Below are positions 57,961 to 64,000 of a stretch of DNA of 64,000 nucleotides, piece after piece. The stretch comes from Pedobacter sp. Bi126 (GTDB lineage Bacteria; Bacteroidota; Bacteroidia; Sphingobacteriales; Sphingobacteriaceae). Position 1 is the stretch's first letter, and the number at the start of each line of letters is the position of its first letter. Below the pieces are notes generated by a model. The model was not told the origin of the DNA. It was given only the letters and a program-made list of their open reading frames with translations, and ran no database searches. The position numbers and the translations under genes are program-made. The stretch covers positions 434,001 to 498,000 of the forward strand of contig NZ_CAKKMS010000002.1 in the NCBI RefSeq assembly GCF_918698245.1. The letters are read 5' to 3'.

Positions 57961-58377
57961 ATGAGTTTAAATGTAGGCCAAGTTCTTGAGCGTGTTGTAC
58001 GCAGAGATAGAATGGGGATAAGTGAATTATCCCGGAAATTAAATGTAAGTAGAAGAACTATTTACAATTGGTTTGATCAGAAAAGTCTAAACCCTGAAAT
58101 CATTTGGAAAGTGGGTACCGTAATCGGTCACGATTTTTCTGTTGAGCTACCCGAAACTTTTGCTAAAAACAGTAACTATATCCATGAAGCTTTTGATACA
58201 CATACAGGGGATCAAACCAAAGGTGATGCGAATTCTGTATACTTCTGGATGAATAAATACATCAAGTTACTTGAAAAATACAACGAAATATTAAGCAATA
58301 ACAACATAGATAAGGGTGTTTCAGAAACGGTTGCACATCATACTATGCCAAGAAATAACAATCGATCTATTTCTTAA
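57961..58377 (+). CDS. Helix-turn-helix DNA-binding protein
   Basis: A 138-residue protein with an N-terminal HTH (GISELSRKLNVSRRTIYNWFDQKSLNPEIIWKVG, residues 19-52). The rest is not recognised; residues 90-110 may form a short coiled coil (WMNKYIKLLEKYNEIL). It lies directly behind the polysaccharide locus and could regulate it, but there is no direct sign. Confidence 0.75.
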   Translation: MSLNVGQVLERVVRRDRMGISELSRKLNVSRRTIYNWFDQKSLNPEIIWKVGTVIGHDFSVELPETFAKNSNYIHEAFDTHTGDQTKGDANSVYFWMNKYIKLLEKYNEILSNNNIDKGVSETVAHHTMPRNNNRSIS

Positions 58378-58475
58378 GCCATCGCTGGTATTTTATTTAT
58401 TTTAAACCCATATCTTCTTAGGGTTTACCATCCCGGTGAACTCTCCCTTTTTTTATAGTATCTCTCTAAATAATT

Positions 58476-58498
58476 CACCATAAGCACGCTTTATGGTG
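58476..58498 (+). other. Leader hairpin before the beta-barrel gene
   Basis: CACCATAA (58476-58483) pairs perfectly with TTATGGTG (58491-58498) around a 7-nt loop. There is no T-tract, so it is more likely a 5'-leader structure of the gene at 58530 than a terminator. Confidence 0.5.
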
Positions 58499-58529
58499 AT
58501 GGATTTCTATTCACTAAAATTTCGAAATC

Positions 58530-59087
58530 ATGAAAAAAATTAACGCACTAACTCTACTGTTATCATTGTTTGCTTTTCAAGGCGCCAAAGCACAATCGCA
58601 GGTTTATGGTGGTACAGGTATCCGGTATTCTGTTGGTATTGAAACAGGTTTGGCTACTGGCTATTTGGCCAAAAAGTACGAGGCACCGCTTGGCGTTTCC
58701 GTTCAGGCAGAATTTCCCATTACCGAAAGCATTTTATATGCCTCGGTAAATACCGGATTCAATAACATTTTTGTATCGGGCAATTATTCCCGCCTGGTAG
58801 ATGATTTACAGCTTGTACCAGTTAAAGCTGGCTTAAAATATTTCTATAGAAGTAATCTTTATCTGCAGTCGGAGATAGGTTTTTCCTTCCTTTTAAATAA
58901 AACAAATTGTGTTGAGGGCAAAAAAGCAGCATTTGTATATGCGCCACAGGCAGGAATGATATTTTATCTGCACAACAATAATTATATCGATGCAGGATTA
59001 CGCTATGAAAGCAATAGCAAATTCTATCACTGCGACCATACGAACAACTTTGTAGGCTTCAGAATCGCCTGGGGCTTCAGTTTATAA
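58530..59087 (+). CDS. Outer-membrane beta-barrel protein
   Basis: A 185-residue exported protein with a signal peptide ending near GAKAQ (about residue 22). Alternating beta strands with aromatic girdles (GIRYSVGIETGLATGY, YASVNTGFNNIF, LYLQSEIGFSFLL, FVGFRIAWGFSL) and a final aromatic/Leu fit a small eight-stranded barrel. Function unknown. Near the polysaccharide locus, but with no clear link. Confidence 0.78.
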   Translation: MKKINALTLLLSLFAFQGAKAQSQVYGGTGIRYSVGIETGLATGYLAKKYEAPLGVSVQAEFPITESILYASVNTGFNNIFVSGNYSRLVDDLQLVPVKAGLKYFYRSNLYLQSEIGFSFLLNKTNCVEGKKAAFVYAPQAGMIFYLHNNNYIDAGLRYESNSKFYHCDHTNNFVGFRIAWGFSL

Positions 59088-59128
59088 AACGGGTATTCCT
59101 TAGTAATCATCTTTAATAAGCTTCATAA

Positions 59129-59428
59129 ATGAAAGCAAGTATACAATACAATACGATGAACGGATTGTGGATCCTTTTTATTGATTGCAAATATGAGGAT
59201 TCTCCGAAATACATCAGGATGATTACGAAAATTATAATCAAAATGTTATCAGGAACAATCATTCCCGGCAATCGGCGAAGGGTTAGATCTGGCAGGCATT
59301 ACCTGATCCATGAGCATGTGATAGAATTGCACACAGACGAATGGTTTCCATTGGTGCTGGCAAGCGAGAGCAAAGAGCTTTTGGAAGGGATTAAATCCAT
59401 CTTTATGGATATGAGCGGGAAAAAATAA
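59129..59428 (+). CDS. Small hypothetical protein
   Basis: A 99-residue protein that I do not recognise. It is followed by a good terminator and codon use is like its neighbours, which supports it as a real gene. The KIIIKMLSGTIIPGNRRRVRSG part is basic. It lies 41 bp after the barrel gene and may share its transcript. Confidence 0.5.
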   Translation: MKASIQYNTMNGLWILFIDCKYEDSPKYIRMITKIIIKMLSGTIIPGNRRRVRSGRHYLIHEHVIELHTDEWFPLVLASESKELLEGIKSIFMDMSGKK

Positions 59429-59463
59429 CCCGCCCAATTTATTTTATCGATCAAAAATACGGG

Positions 59464-59495
59464 AAGGTTGCTCCGAAAGGAGTAGCCTTTTCTTG
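59464..59495 (+). terminator. Rho-independent terminator
   Basis: AAGGTTGCTCC pairs with GGAGTAGCCTT (two G-U) around GAAA, then a T-rich run. It ends the barrel/hypothetical transcript. Confidence 0.85.
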
Positions 59496-59852
59496 TTTCC
59501 ATGCTATCGTAAGCAATAAAGACAGTAACATAATTTAAAATCGGTCCGAATCAGTCACGATGAGCCTTCCGATGAAAATCCTATCGTGTGGAACGATTAA
59601 TTAAGTATTTAAACTTGTCTTTCTACAAGCTACCATAAACAGATTCTGAAAATCGGTCGTCTTTCCCGCGCAGGCGGGAATCTTAATGCAACCGACAAGG
59701 CCCTGCCAAGGCATTATGATGATTCATAAGCTTTCTTCTCTTCAAAGGCATTCATGAGCACTACATGGTTTCCAATCAATCCATTGTTTTCTAAAAACTG
59801 ATTTATCAGGATTACAATCCGATATTTACGGTACCGCCTATATCTTTAATTC
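59496..59852. other. Intergenic region with dispersed-repeat fragments
   Basis: No gene seen. It contains TTCCCGCGCAGGCGGGAATC at 59664-59684, a hairpin CCCGC/GCGGG of a type common in Bacteroidota intergenic repeats, and other inverted pieces such as GCACGATGA-like text. It separates convergent genes. Confidence 0.5.
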
Positions 59853-60866
59853 CTAATATTCGATTACAACCTTACCAATTGTTTTTCCGCTTTCTAATAA
59901 GCGATGAGCTTCTTTTAGATTTTGTGCTGTAAATCCTTTCATTGTGGTGTTTAAAGTGGTTTTAAGCGTGCCATTGTCAAAAAGTTCGGCAAGTTTGTTT
60001 AAAATATGGTGTTGCTCTTCCATATCGCCAGTTTGATACATCGAACGGGTGTACATCAATTCCCATGAAAAAGTAACACTTTTGTTTTTTAACTTATTCA
60101 GCGCAATAGGAGTGGCTGAACCGGTAATGGAAACAATGTGTCCCTGAGGTTTGATCAATTCTACTATGGCATCCCAATAGCTATTTAAATCAACAAAATC
60201 TAGTACAAAGTCTACTTCCTGGTAACCTGCTGCATGTATTTCTTCAACCAGGTTTTTATGGTCTACCACCAAATCGGCTCCCATAGCCAGGCACCATTCT
60301 TTCGTTTCTGTACGCGAAGCTGTGGTAATTACCTTTAGTCCGCTTATTTTTTTTGCGAGCTGTATGGCAATTGAACCTACACCACCGGCACCTCCAATAA
60401 TGAGTATACTTTTTCCTTTATCTTTTTGTTCGCTGATGCGGATACGATCGTATAACGATTCCCATGCGGTAAGCGTAGTTAGGGGCATGGCAGCAGCTTC
60501 AGCATTGCTGAGTGTACTTGGCTTTAAGCCCACAATACGTTCATCTATCAATTGATATTCTGCATTACTGCCACTTCGTGTAAGGTCGCCTGCATAATAA
60601 ACCGCATCGCCAGGCTTAAAAAAAGTAACCGCTTCTCCAACAGCTTCTACCGTTCCGGTAGCATCCCAGCCAATCACCTTCGGCGTTTCCAGTACAGTAT
60701 CTTTAGCACTGTTCTGGCGTATCTTATAATCTACCGGATTTACACTGATTGCATTTATCTTAACCAGTATATCGCGTCCGCTGGGATGTGGAACAGCTGT
60801 TTCAAATTCGATAAAACTTTCTTCAGCCGAAATGGGTAGTGAGGTTTTAAATCCTATAGCTTTCAT
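59853..60866 (-). CDS. Zinc-independent MDR / quinone oxidoreductase-like dehydrogenase
   Basis: A 337-residue medium-chain dehydrogenase/reductase. The NADPH loop is ILIIGGAGGVGSIAIQLAKK, and the N-terminal GroES-like part has INAISVNPVDYKIRQ and GWDATGTVEAVGEAV. The zinc-binding cysteines of true alcohol dehydrogenases are missing, so this is the NADPH:quinone reductase-like branch. It diverges from an AraC-type gene that likely controls it. Substrate unknown. Confidence 0.9.
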   Translation of the reverse strand: MKAIGFKTSLPISAEESFIEFETAVPHPSGRDILVKINAISVNPVDYKIRQNSAKDTVLETPKVIGWDATGTVEAVGEAVTFFKPGDAVYYAGDLTRSGSNAEYQLIDERIVGLKPSTLSNAEAAAMPLTTLTAWESLYDRIRISEQKDKGKSILIIGGAGGVGSIAIQLAKKISGLKVITTASRTETKEWCLAMGADLVVDHKNLVEEIHAAGYQEVDFVLDFVDLNSYWDAIVELIKPQGHIVSITGSATPIALNKLKNKSVTFSWELMYTRSMYQTGDMEEQHHILNKLAELFDNGTLKTTLNTTMKGFTAQNLKEAHRLLESGKTIGKVVIEY

Positions 60867-60908
60867 GGTGTCTTTATATTAATATCAATTTTTATGATTT
60901 CTGTAAGG

Positions 60909-60916
60909 CAAATATA
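60909..60916 (-). promoter_or_regulatory. Candidate -7 element for the dehydrogenase (TATATTTG on minus)
   Basis: Read on the minus strand this is TATATTTG, a TAnnTTTG match, 43 bp before the ATG at 60866. No TTG at -33; activation by the AraC-type protein is possible. Confidence 0.45.
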
Positions 60917-60917
60917 A

Positions 60918-60941
60918 ACTGATATTACGTTATAATTCAGT
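60918..60941. promoter_or_regulatory. Operator candidate between divergent promoters
   Basis: ACTGA (60918-60922) and TCAGT (60937-60941) with inner ATTA/TAAT arms form an imperfect 24-bp palindrome between the two -7 elements. It is a likely binding site for the AraC-type regulator, inferred from place and symmetry. Confidence 0.4.
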
Positions 60942-60961
60942 ATAAATTAGCTTTTAATTGG

Positions 60962-60969
60962 TAAATTTG
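60962..60969 (+). promoter_or_regulatory. Candidate -7 element for the AraC-type gene (TAAATTTG)
   Basis: TAAATTTG matches TAnnTTTG, 20 bp before the ATG at 60989. No -33 TTG seen. Confidence 0.45.
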
Positions 60970-60988
60970 CGCTATGGTTTAATACAAA

Positions 60989-61828
60989 ATGAATAAAGAA
61001 ACCCTATACGAACCTTTTGAAATCGTTTATAAAAAGCTTGATGAATGTCCGAAAGAAGGGCATAAACATTTATTTTTCGAACTGGTATACATTTTATCAG
61101 GTACGGGAAAACAATGTATCAATAACAATAAATTTGATTACTCTGCCGGCCATATGTTTCTCATTACGCCTGAAGATTGCCATTCGTTTGAGATAGAAAC
61201 CACTACCGAATTTTTCTTTCTCCGTTTTGGGAATGTATATATCCGATCGAAGGATTTTCGTACCGATGATGTACAGCGGATGGAATATATTCTGCAGAAT
61301 GCCAGTCATCAACCGGGCTGTATCTTAAAAAACTTCTCAGATAAACCTTTTATTCGGTCGCTTATTGATGCAATGATGGCTGAATATGTAAACCGCGATC
61401 TGTATAACAAAGAGTTAATTGCGAAAATGGTAGATACGATGATTGTTGTGGTAGCCCGGAATATTGCCAAATACCTGCCTGCTGCCATTAAAGAAGATGC
61501 CGAAGAGAAAACCTTGGCCTTACTAAACTATATTCAGGCTAATATTTATAACCCGGAGAAATTAAGGGCCGAAAAATTGAGCAGCCAGTTTGGTATTTCT
61601 GAGAATTATTTTGGTAAATATTTCAAGAAACATACCAACGAAACACTTCAGCAATATATTGCCAATTTAAGGATTAAACTGGTTGAGGCACGTTTGCGTT
61701 TCAGTAACATGCGGATCAATGAAATTGCATATGAGTTGGGGTTTACGGACGAAAGCCATTTGAATAAATTCTTCAAATCACAAAGGGGATTAAGCCTTAA
61801 AGCTTTTAGAAACTCGCTCGTGGCTTAA
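60989..61828 (+). CDS. AraC-family transcriptional regulator
   Basis: A 279-residue regulator: an N-terminal cupin sensor (HKHLFFELVYILSGTGKQCIN, GHMFLITPEDCHSFE) and a C-terminal double HTH (LSSQFGISENYFGKYFKKHT and INEIAYELGFTDESHLNKFFKSQRG). It diverges from the dehydrogenase gene with a 122-bp spacer, a normal layout for an AraC regulator and its target. Confidence 0.92.
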   Translation: MNKETLYEPFEIVYKKLDECPKEGHKHLFFELVYILSGTGKQCINNNKFDYSAGHMFLITPEDCHSFEIETTTEFFFLRFGNVYIRSKDFRTDDVQRMEYILQNASHQPGCILKNFSDKPFIRSLIDAMMAEYVNRDLYNKELIAKMVDTMIVVVARNIAKYLPAAIKEDAEEKTLALLNYIQANIYNPEKLRAEKLSSQFGISENYFGKYFKKHTNETLQQYIANLRIKLVEARLRFSNMRINEIAYELGFTDESHLNKFFKSQRGLSLKAFRNSLVA

Positions 61829-61920
61829 ATACAATTTACTGTTGTTAAAAAGCAACAAAAAGTAGCGTAATTACAACTATAATGATCGGCTGATTTGCTG
61901 AATCTGGCTAACAGGCCGGC

Positions 61921-61928
61921 TACATTTG
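61921..61928 (+). promoter_or_regulatory. Candidate -7 element for the HTH-pentapeptide gene (TACATTTG)
   Basis: TACATTTG matches the consensus, 31 bp before the ATG at 61960. A TTTG at 61894-61897 is 23 bp upstream, slightly longer than the usual spacing. Confidence 0.5.
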
Positions 61929-61959
61929 CAATGTCGAAAGATTAAAAAAGACAGTACGT

Positions 61960-62874
61960 ATGGATGCAAAAATGATCGGCAACAAAATTGCCGGAGCACG
62001 AAAAAAAATAAACATGTCTCAGGCCGGACTTGCCGGACATGTATTTGTAAGCCCACAGGCCGTTGGAAAATGGGAGCGGGGAGAATCAATGCCAGATATT
62101 ATTACCTTAAACCAACTCACCAAGATTCTTGATGTAGACCTCAATTATTTTTCAGAAAACCACTCTTCTGCAAATGCCATCAGTGCGGTTGAAGAGACAA
62201 TACCAGAGGTAAGCAGTTTAACAGATTTACATCAGCCTCAGCTATTGACCAATTTTAGCGGGAACGATCTGGCCAAAACCGATTTTGCTGGTGTTATTGC
62301 GCATAAGCTAAAATTTAACGGGAGTAATTTACGTGGCTCAGATTTCACTGGTGCTGACCTGACTGGGAGTTCGTTTCTGGGTAGTGATGCACGTGAGGCC
62401 AATTTTCAAGCTGCAAACCTCACCGATTGCAGCTTGTCGGCTACTGATCTAACAGCCACTAATTTTGATCAGGCCATTTTGGTGCGTACAAAATTCTATG
62501 CTTTAGAACTGGCTGGGGCGAAAATCAGTAATACCAAACTCATTGAGGTAAAGCTGAGCAAGACCGATTTAAGGAAAACGGTTTTTGAAAACTGTGTTTT
62601 TGAGGGGGTAGACTTTGACTATTCCGATCTGCGTGGACTGCGTTTGGATGGGCAGACTTTTATAGGGGTGCTGTTTCACAACGCAGCACTTAACGAAACT
62701 ACATTTAAAGGTGCAACCCTTAAAAATGTCTCTTTCCGCTCTACATTCGCCCTGACGAACAAATATTACAAAGCCATTAAAACGATCTGCTTCGAAGGGG
62801 CAACGATGGATAAGCTAACCTATGCTTCACTCAAAGGTTTAGGTGCCGATTTATCGAAGGTTAACCTGATGTAA
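61960..62874 (+). CDS. XRE-type HTH fused to pentapeptide repeats
   Basis: A 304-residue protein. Residues 5-65 are an XRE-type HTH (GNKIAGARKKINMSQAGLAGHVFVSPQAVGKWERGES). From about residue 85 to 290 pentapeptide repeats follow (ADLTGSSF, ANFQAANLTDCSL, TDLRKTVFENC, SDLRGLRLDG). The repeats form a right-handed, DNA-mimicking helix in Qnr/MfpA proteins, but that function is not implied here. The fusion suggests a DNA-binding protein with a repeat scaffold as sensor or partner site. Targets unknown. Confidence 0.88.
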   Translation: MDAKMIGNKIAGARKKINMSQAGLAGHVFVSPQAVGKWERGESMPDIITLNQLTKILDVDLNYFSENHSSANAISAVEETIPEVSSLTDLHQPQLLTNFSGNDLAKTDFAGVIAHKLKFNGSNLRGSDFTGADLTGSSFLGSDAREANFQAANLTDCSLSATDLTATNFDQAILVRTKFYALELAGAKISNTKLIEVKLSKTDLRKTVFENCVFEGVDFDYSDLRGLRLDGQTFIGVLFHNAALNETTFKGATLKNVSFRSTFALTNKYYKAIKTICFEGATMDKLTYASLKGLGADLSKVNLM

Positions 62875-62930
62875 TATAGGCATATCTATGCCTCTTAAAA
62901 AAGGAGGTGAGCTGATCAGTATAGATGGAT

Positions 62931-63000
62931 CGTCATTGCGAGGCCGATTTTTTATCGGATGAAGCAATTTTATCGCACCAGGAAAGGTTGCTTCCCCGAA
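62931..63000. repeat. Dispersed repeat fragment (CGTCATTGCGAGG ... GAAGCAA)
   Basis: CGTCATTGCG at 62931-62940, a CCGAT/ATCGG hairpin (62944-62958), and GAAGCAA (62961-62967) against TTGCTTC (62989-62995). The same words occur at 11536-11587, and a GTCATTTCGAG variant at 22572. Confidence 0.65.
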
Positions 63001-63068
63001 AGCCGGGATAGGCTTTTGTTCCTCACCGCATTGGCGCCCCATTTTCTAAGCTGCCAATCATAAACGAA

Positions 63069-63158
63069 TTAACCTTCAGGTATTTCTGGCTCTACCAATT
63101 TAATCAGTTTTTCTAACGATTCCTGCCAACTTTGATTTGGAAATCCATAAGAGATAAT
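63069..63158 (-). pseudogene. C-terminal remnant of an SRPBCC/AHSA1-like gene
   Basis: Read on the minus strand, about 29 codons give SYGFPNQSWQESLEKLIKL and end VEPEIPEG then stop. The W-x-x-SLEKL pattern is like the C-terminal helix of SRPBCC (AHSA1) proteins. Two in-frame stops lie directly before it, so only the tail of the gene is left. Confidence 0.4.
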
Positions 63159-63299
63159 TTATTATATAATTCTGTTTAGCGTGATGTATTATTGGTAATT
63201 CCCATCATTCATTATTGGCTGCATAAAAAAGGTTGGTTAGCTCAGATATCAAGCACACATTAGCCGATAAAATACTTTTTTTGCATCATGGATTGCAGT

Positions 63300-63352
63300 G
63301 GCATCCGCCCAATCTGGGAGATACAGCGGAAAGCCCGGCCGATAGGGATGCC
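63300..63352. other. GC-rich inverted repeat
   Basis: GGCATCC (63300-63306) pairs with GGATGCC (63346-63352) around a 39-nt GC-rich core that includes CAGCGGAAAGCCCGGCC. It stands out in AT-rich surroundings and may be part of an interspersed repeat or a structured RNA. Confidence 0.4.
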
Positions 63353-63527
63353 ATAAATTTATCTCAAAAAGATCACCTGAAAGTTTTTCAATGCACCTGA
63401 AGCAGTCTCGAACCTACAAGGGAAAGGTTTTCTTCCTCCTAGACAATCTCAATAGTAAAAAATCTGATCACTGAAACCGCTGTTGTGCATTTAATCTAAG
63501 ATTGCTATAGAAGACCCAGCTATCATC

Positions 63528-63842
63528 TTAAACTTTTTCATTGTTCCATGCCGATATATAGGCTAACAATGGACAAAGGCTTTCTCCATATGCTGTGAGT
63601 GCGTACTCTACCCTCGGTGGAAGTTCTTTGTATTCTTTCCTGCTGATCAAGCCATCGGTTTCAAGTTCTCTCAATTGTTCAGTTAATACTTTTCTTGATA
63701 TAGCGGGTATCCGAACATTAATTTCCCCAAAACGCCTGGCACCTTTGGAAAGCACATGCAAAATAATGACTTTCCAACGTCCTCCGAGCAGTGCTATCGT
63801 CTCTATAGCAGGACAGTAAGCATGATTTAAGTTGTTTTCCAT
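63528..63842 (-). CDS. HxlR-family transcriptional regulator
   Basis: A 104-residue winged-helix protein with CPAIETIALLGGRWKVIILHVL, RRFGEINVRIPAISRKVLTEQLREL and PPRVEYALTAYG, the HxlR pattern, and the conserved N-terminal cysteine (Cys10). It diverges from a gene for an NAD(P)-binding-fold protein at 63967, the usual layout for HxlR regulators that respond to redox or aldehyde stress. A -7-like element (TACTTTTG on the minus strand) is at 63928-63935. Confidence 0.92.
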   Translation of the reverse strand: MENNLNHAYCPAIETIALLGGRWKVIILHVLSKGARRFGEINVRIPAISRKVLTEQLRELETDGLISRKEYKELPPRVEYALTAYGESLCPLLAYISAWNNEKV

Positions 63843-63927
63843 TTGTTACGTTAAGGTTACCACTTTTTATTCTGTTAACGACGAGGTAGGGTGGTTTATC
63901 GTATCGATTTCAGTTTCTTTGCCTGGA

Positions 63928-63935
63928 CAAAAGTA
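63928..63935 (-). promoter_or_regulatory. Candidate -7 element for the HxlR gene (TACTTTTG on minus)
   Basis: The minus strand reads TACTTTTG, a TAnnTTTG match, 86 bp before the ATG at 63842. A CAA (TTG on minus) at 63959 is 23 bp upstream. Moderate support. Confidence 0.4.
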
Positions 63936-63966
63936 ATTGATTCTTATTTATCTTAAAACAAAAACT

Positions 63967-64000
63967 ATGATTTTAGTAACAGGTGCAACTGGTAATTTAG
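63967..64000 (+). CDS. NAD(P)H-binding / NmrA-like protein, cut by window edge
   Basis: Only the first 11 codons are present: MILVTGATGNL. This is the nucleotide-binding start (TGATGN) of atypical SDR proteins such as NmrA or QorB. The gene diverges from the HxlR gene, which supports it. The rest lies outside the window. Confidence 0.7.
   Translation, partial: MILVTGATGNL

Larger units (their letters stand above)
62875..63527. other. 653-bp non-coding stretch with repeat fragments and gene remnant
   Basis: No intact gene. It begins with a hairpin AGGCATA/TATGCCT (62878-62893), then carries a CGTCATTGCGAGG...GAAGCAA repeat (62931-63000), an SRPBCC-like remnant (63069-63158, minus), and a GC-rich inverted repeat (63300-63352). 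This looks like a decayed region. Confidence 0.6.

Noticed and set aside
62878-62893. Hairpin after the HTH-pentapeptide gene as a terminator
   Set aside because: The stem is 7 bp with a tiny loop and the following bases are A-rich, not T-rich; too weak to call.

Overview
The window is AT-rich, densely coded chromosome from a member of the Bacteroidota, most likely a Pedobacter-like member of the Sphingobacteriaceae. The support is a GLPGLI-like secreted protein, an UpxY-type NusG paralogue inside a polysaccharide locus, TAnnTTTG (-7) promoter elements, A-rich rather than Shine-Dalgarno leaders, and dispersed intergenic palindromes. The taxonomic call is an inference from gene content; there is no rRNA in the window. 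I found no tRNA, rRNA, CRISPR array, insertion sequence or prophage.

Region 1 (1-28.7 kb) is housekeeping and metabolism. It holds a secreted beta-propeller/amidohydrolase, a YhcG-type PDDEXK nuclease, RecQ, an UMF1-type MFS transporter, a LutA-like protein, a GLPGLI-like protein and a membrane acyltransferase. These are followed by the translation operon thrS-infC-rpmI-rplT, a metallopeptidase lipoprotein, a YegP-like protein, a CBS/DUF294 protein overlapping a DnaQ-like exonuclease, and a pair of M16 peptidases (one catalytic, one lacking the zinc site). Next come a glycerol operon (glpD-glpK-glpF) divergent from a DeoR-type repressor, a lone receiver protein, and a NeuD/PglD-like acetyltransferase.

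Region 2 (28.7-57.8 kb) is a complete Wzx/Wzy-type exopolysaccharide locus, all on the + strand. It has an export lipoprotein (Wza type), a tyrosine kinase/co-polymerase (Wzc type), a NusG-like antiterminator, a nucleotide-sugar dehydrogenase, a flippase, three aminotransferase-like enzymes, six glycosyltransferases, a polymerase, an initiating phosphoglycosyl transferase, an AsnB-type amidotransferase, a UDP-glucuronate 4-epimerase, a PL1 lyase lipoprotein, a PhyH dioxygenase, a GNAT protein, two tandem FemAB/GNAT-fold proteins and a CapD/WbpM dehydratase. Together they point to a polymer with uronic and amino sugars, possibly amidated, made and partly trimmed by the same locus. The most unusual feature is the leader of the NusG-like gene. 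It carries two identical 29-bp repeats, each containing a 7-bp hairpin with a CGAAG loop, preceded by a nested palindromic element.

Region 3 (57.9-64 kb) carries an HTH protein, an outer-membrane beta-barrel protein, a small hypothetical, a zinc-less quinone-oxidoreductase-type dehydrogenase divergent from an AraC regulator, an HTH-pentapeptide-repeat fusion, a decayed stretch with a probable SRPBCC gene remnant, and an HxlR regulator divergent from a gene (NAD(P)-binding fold) cut by the window edge.
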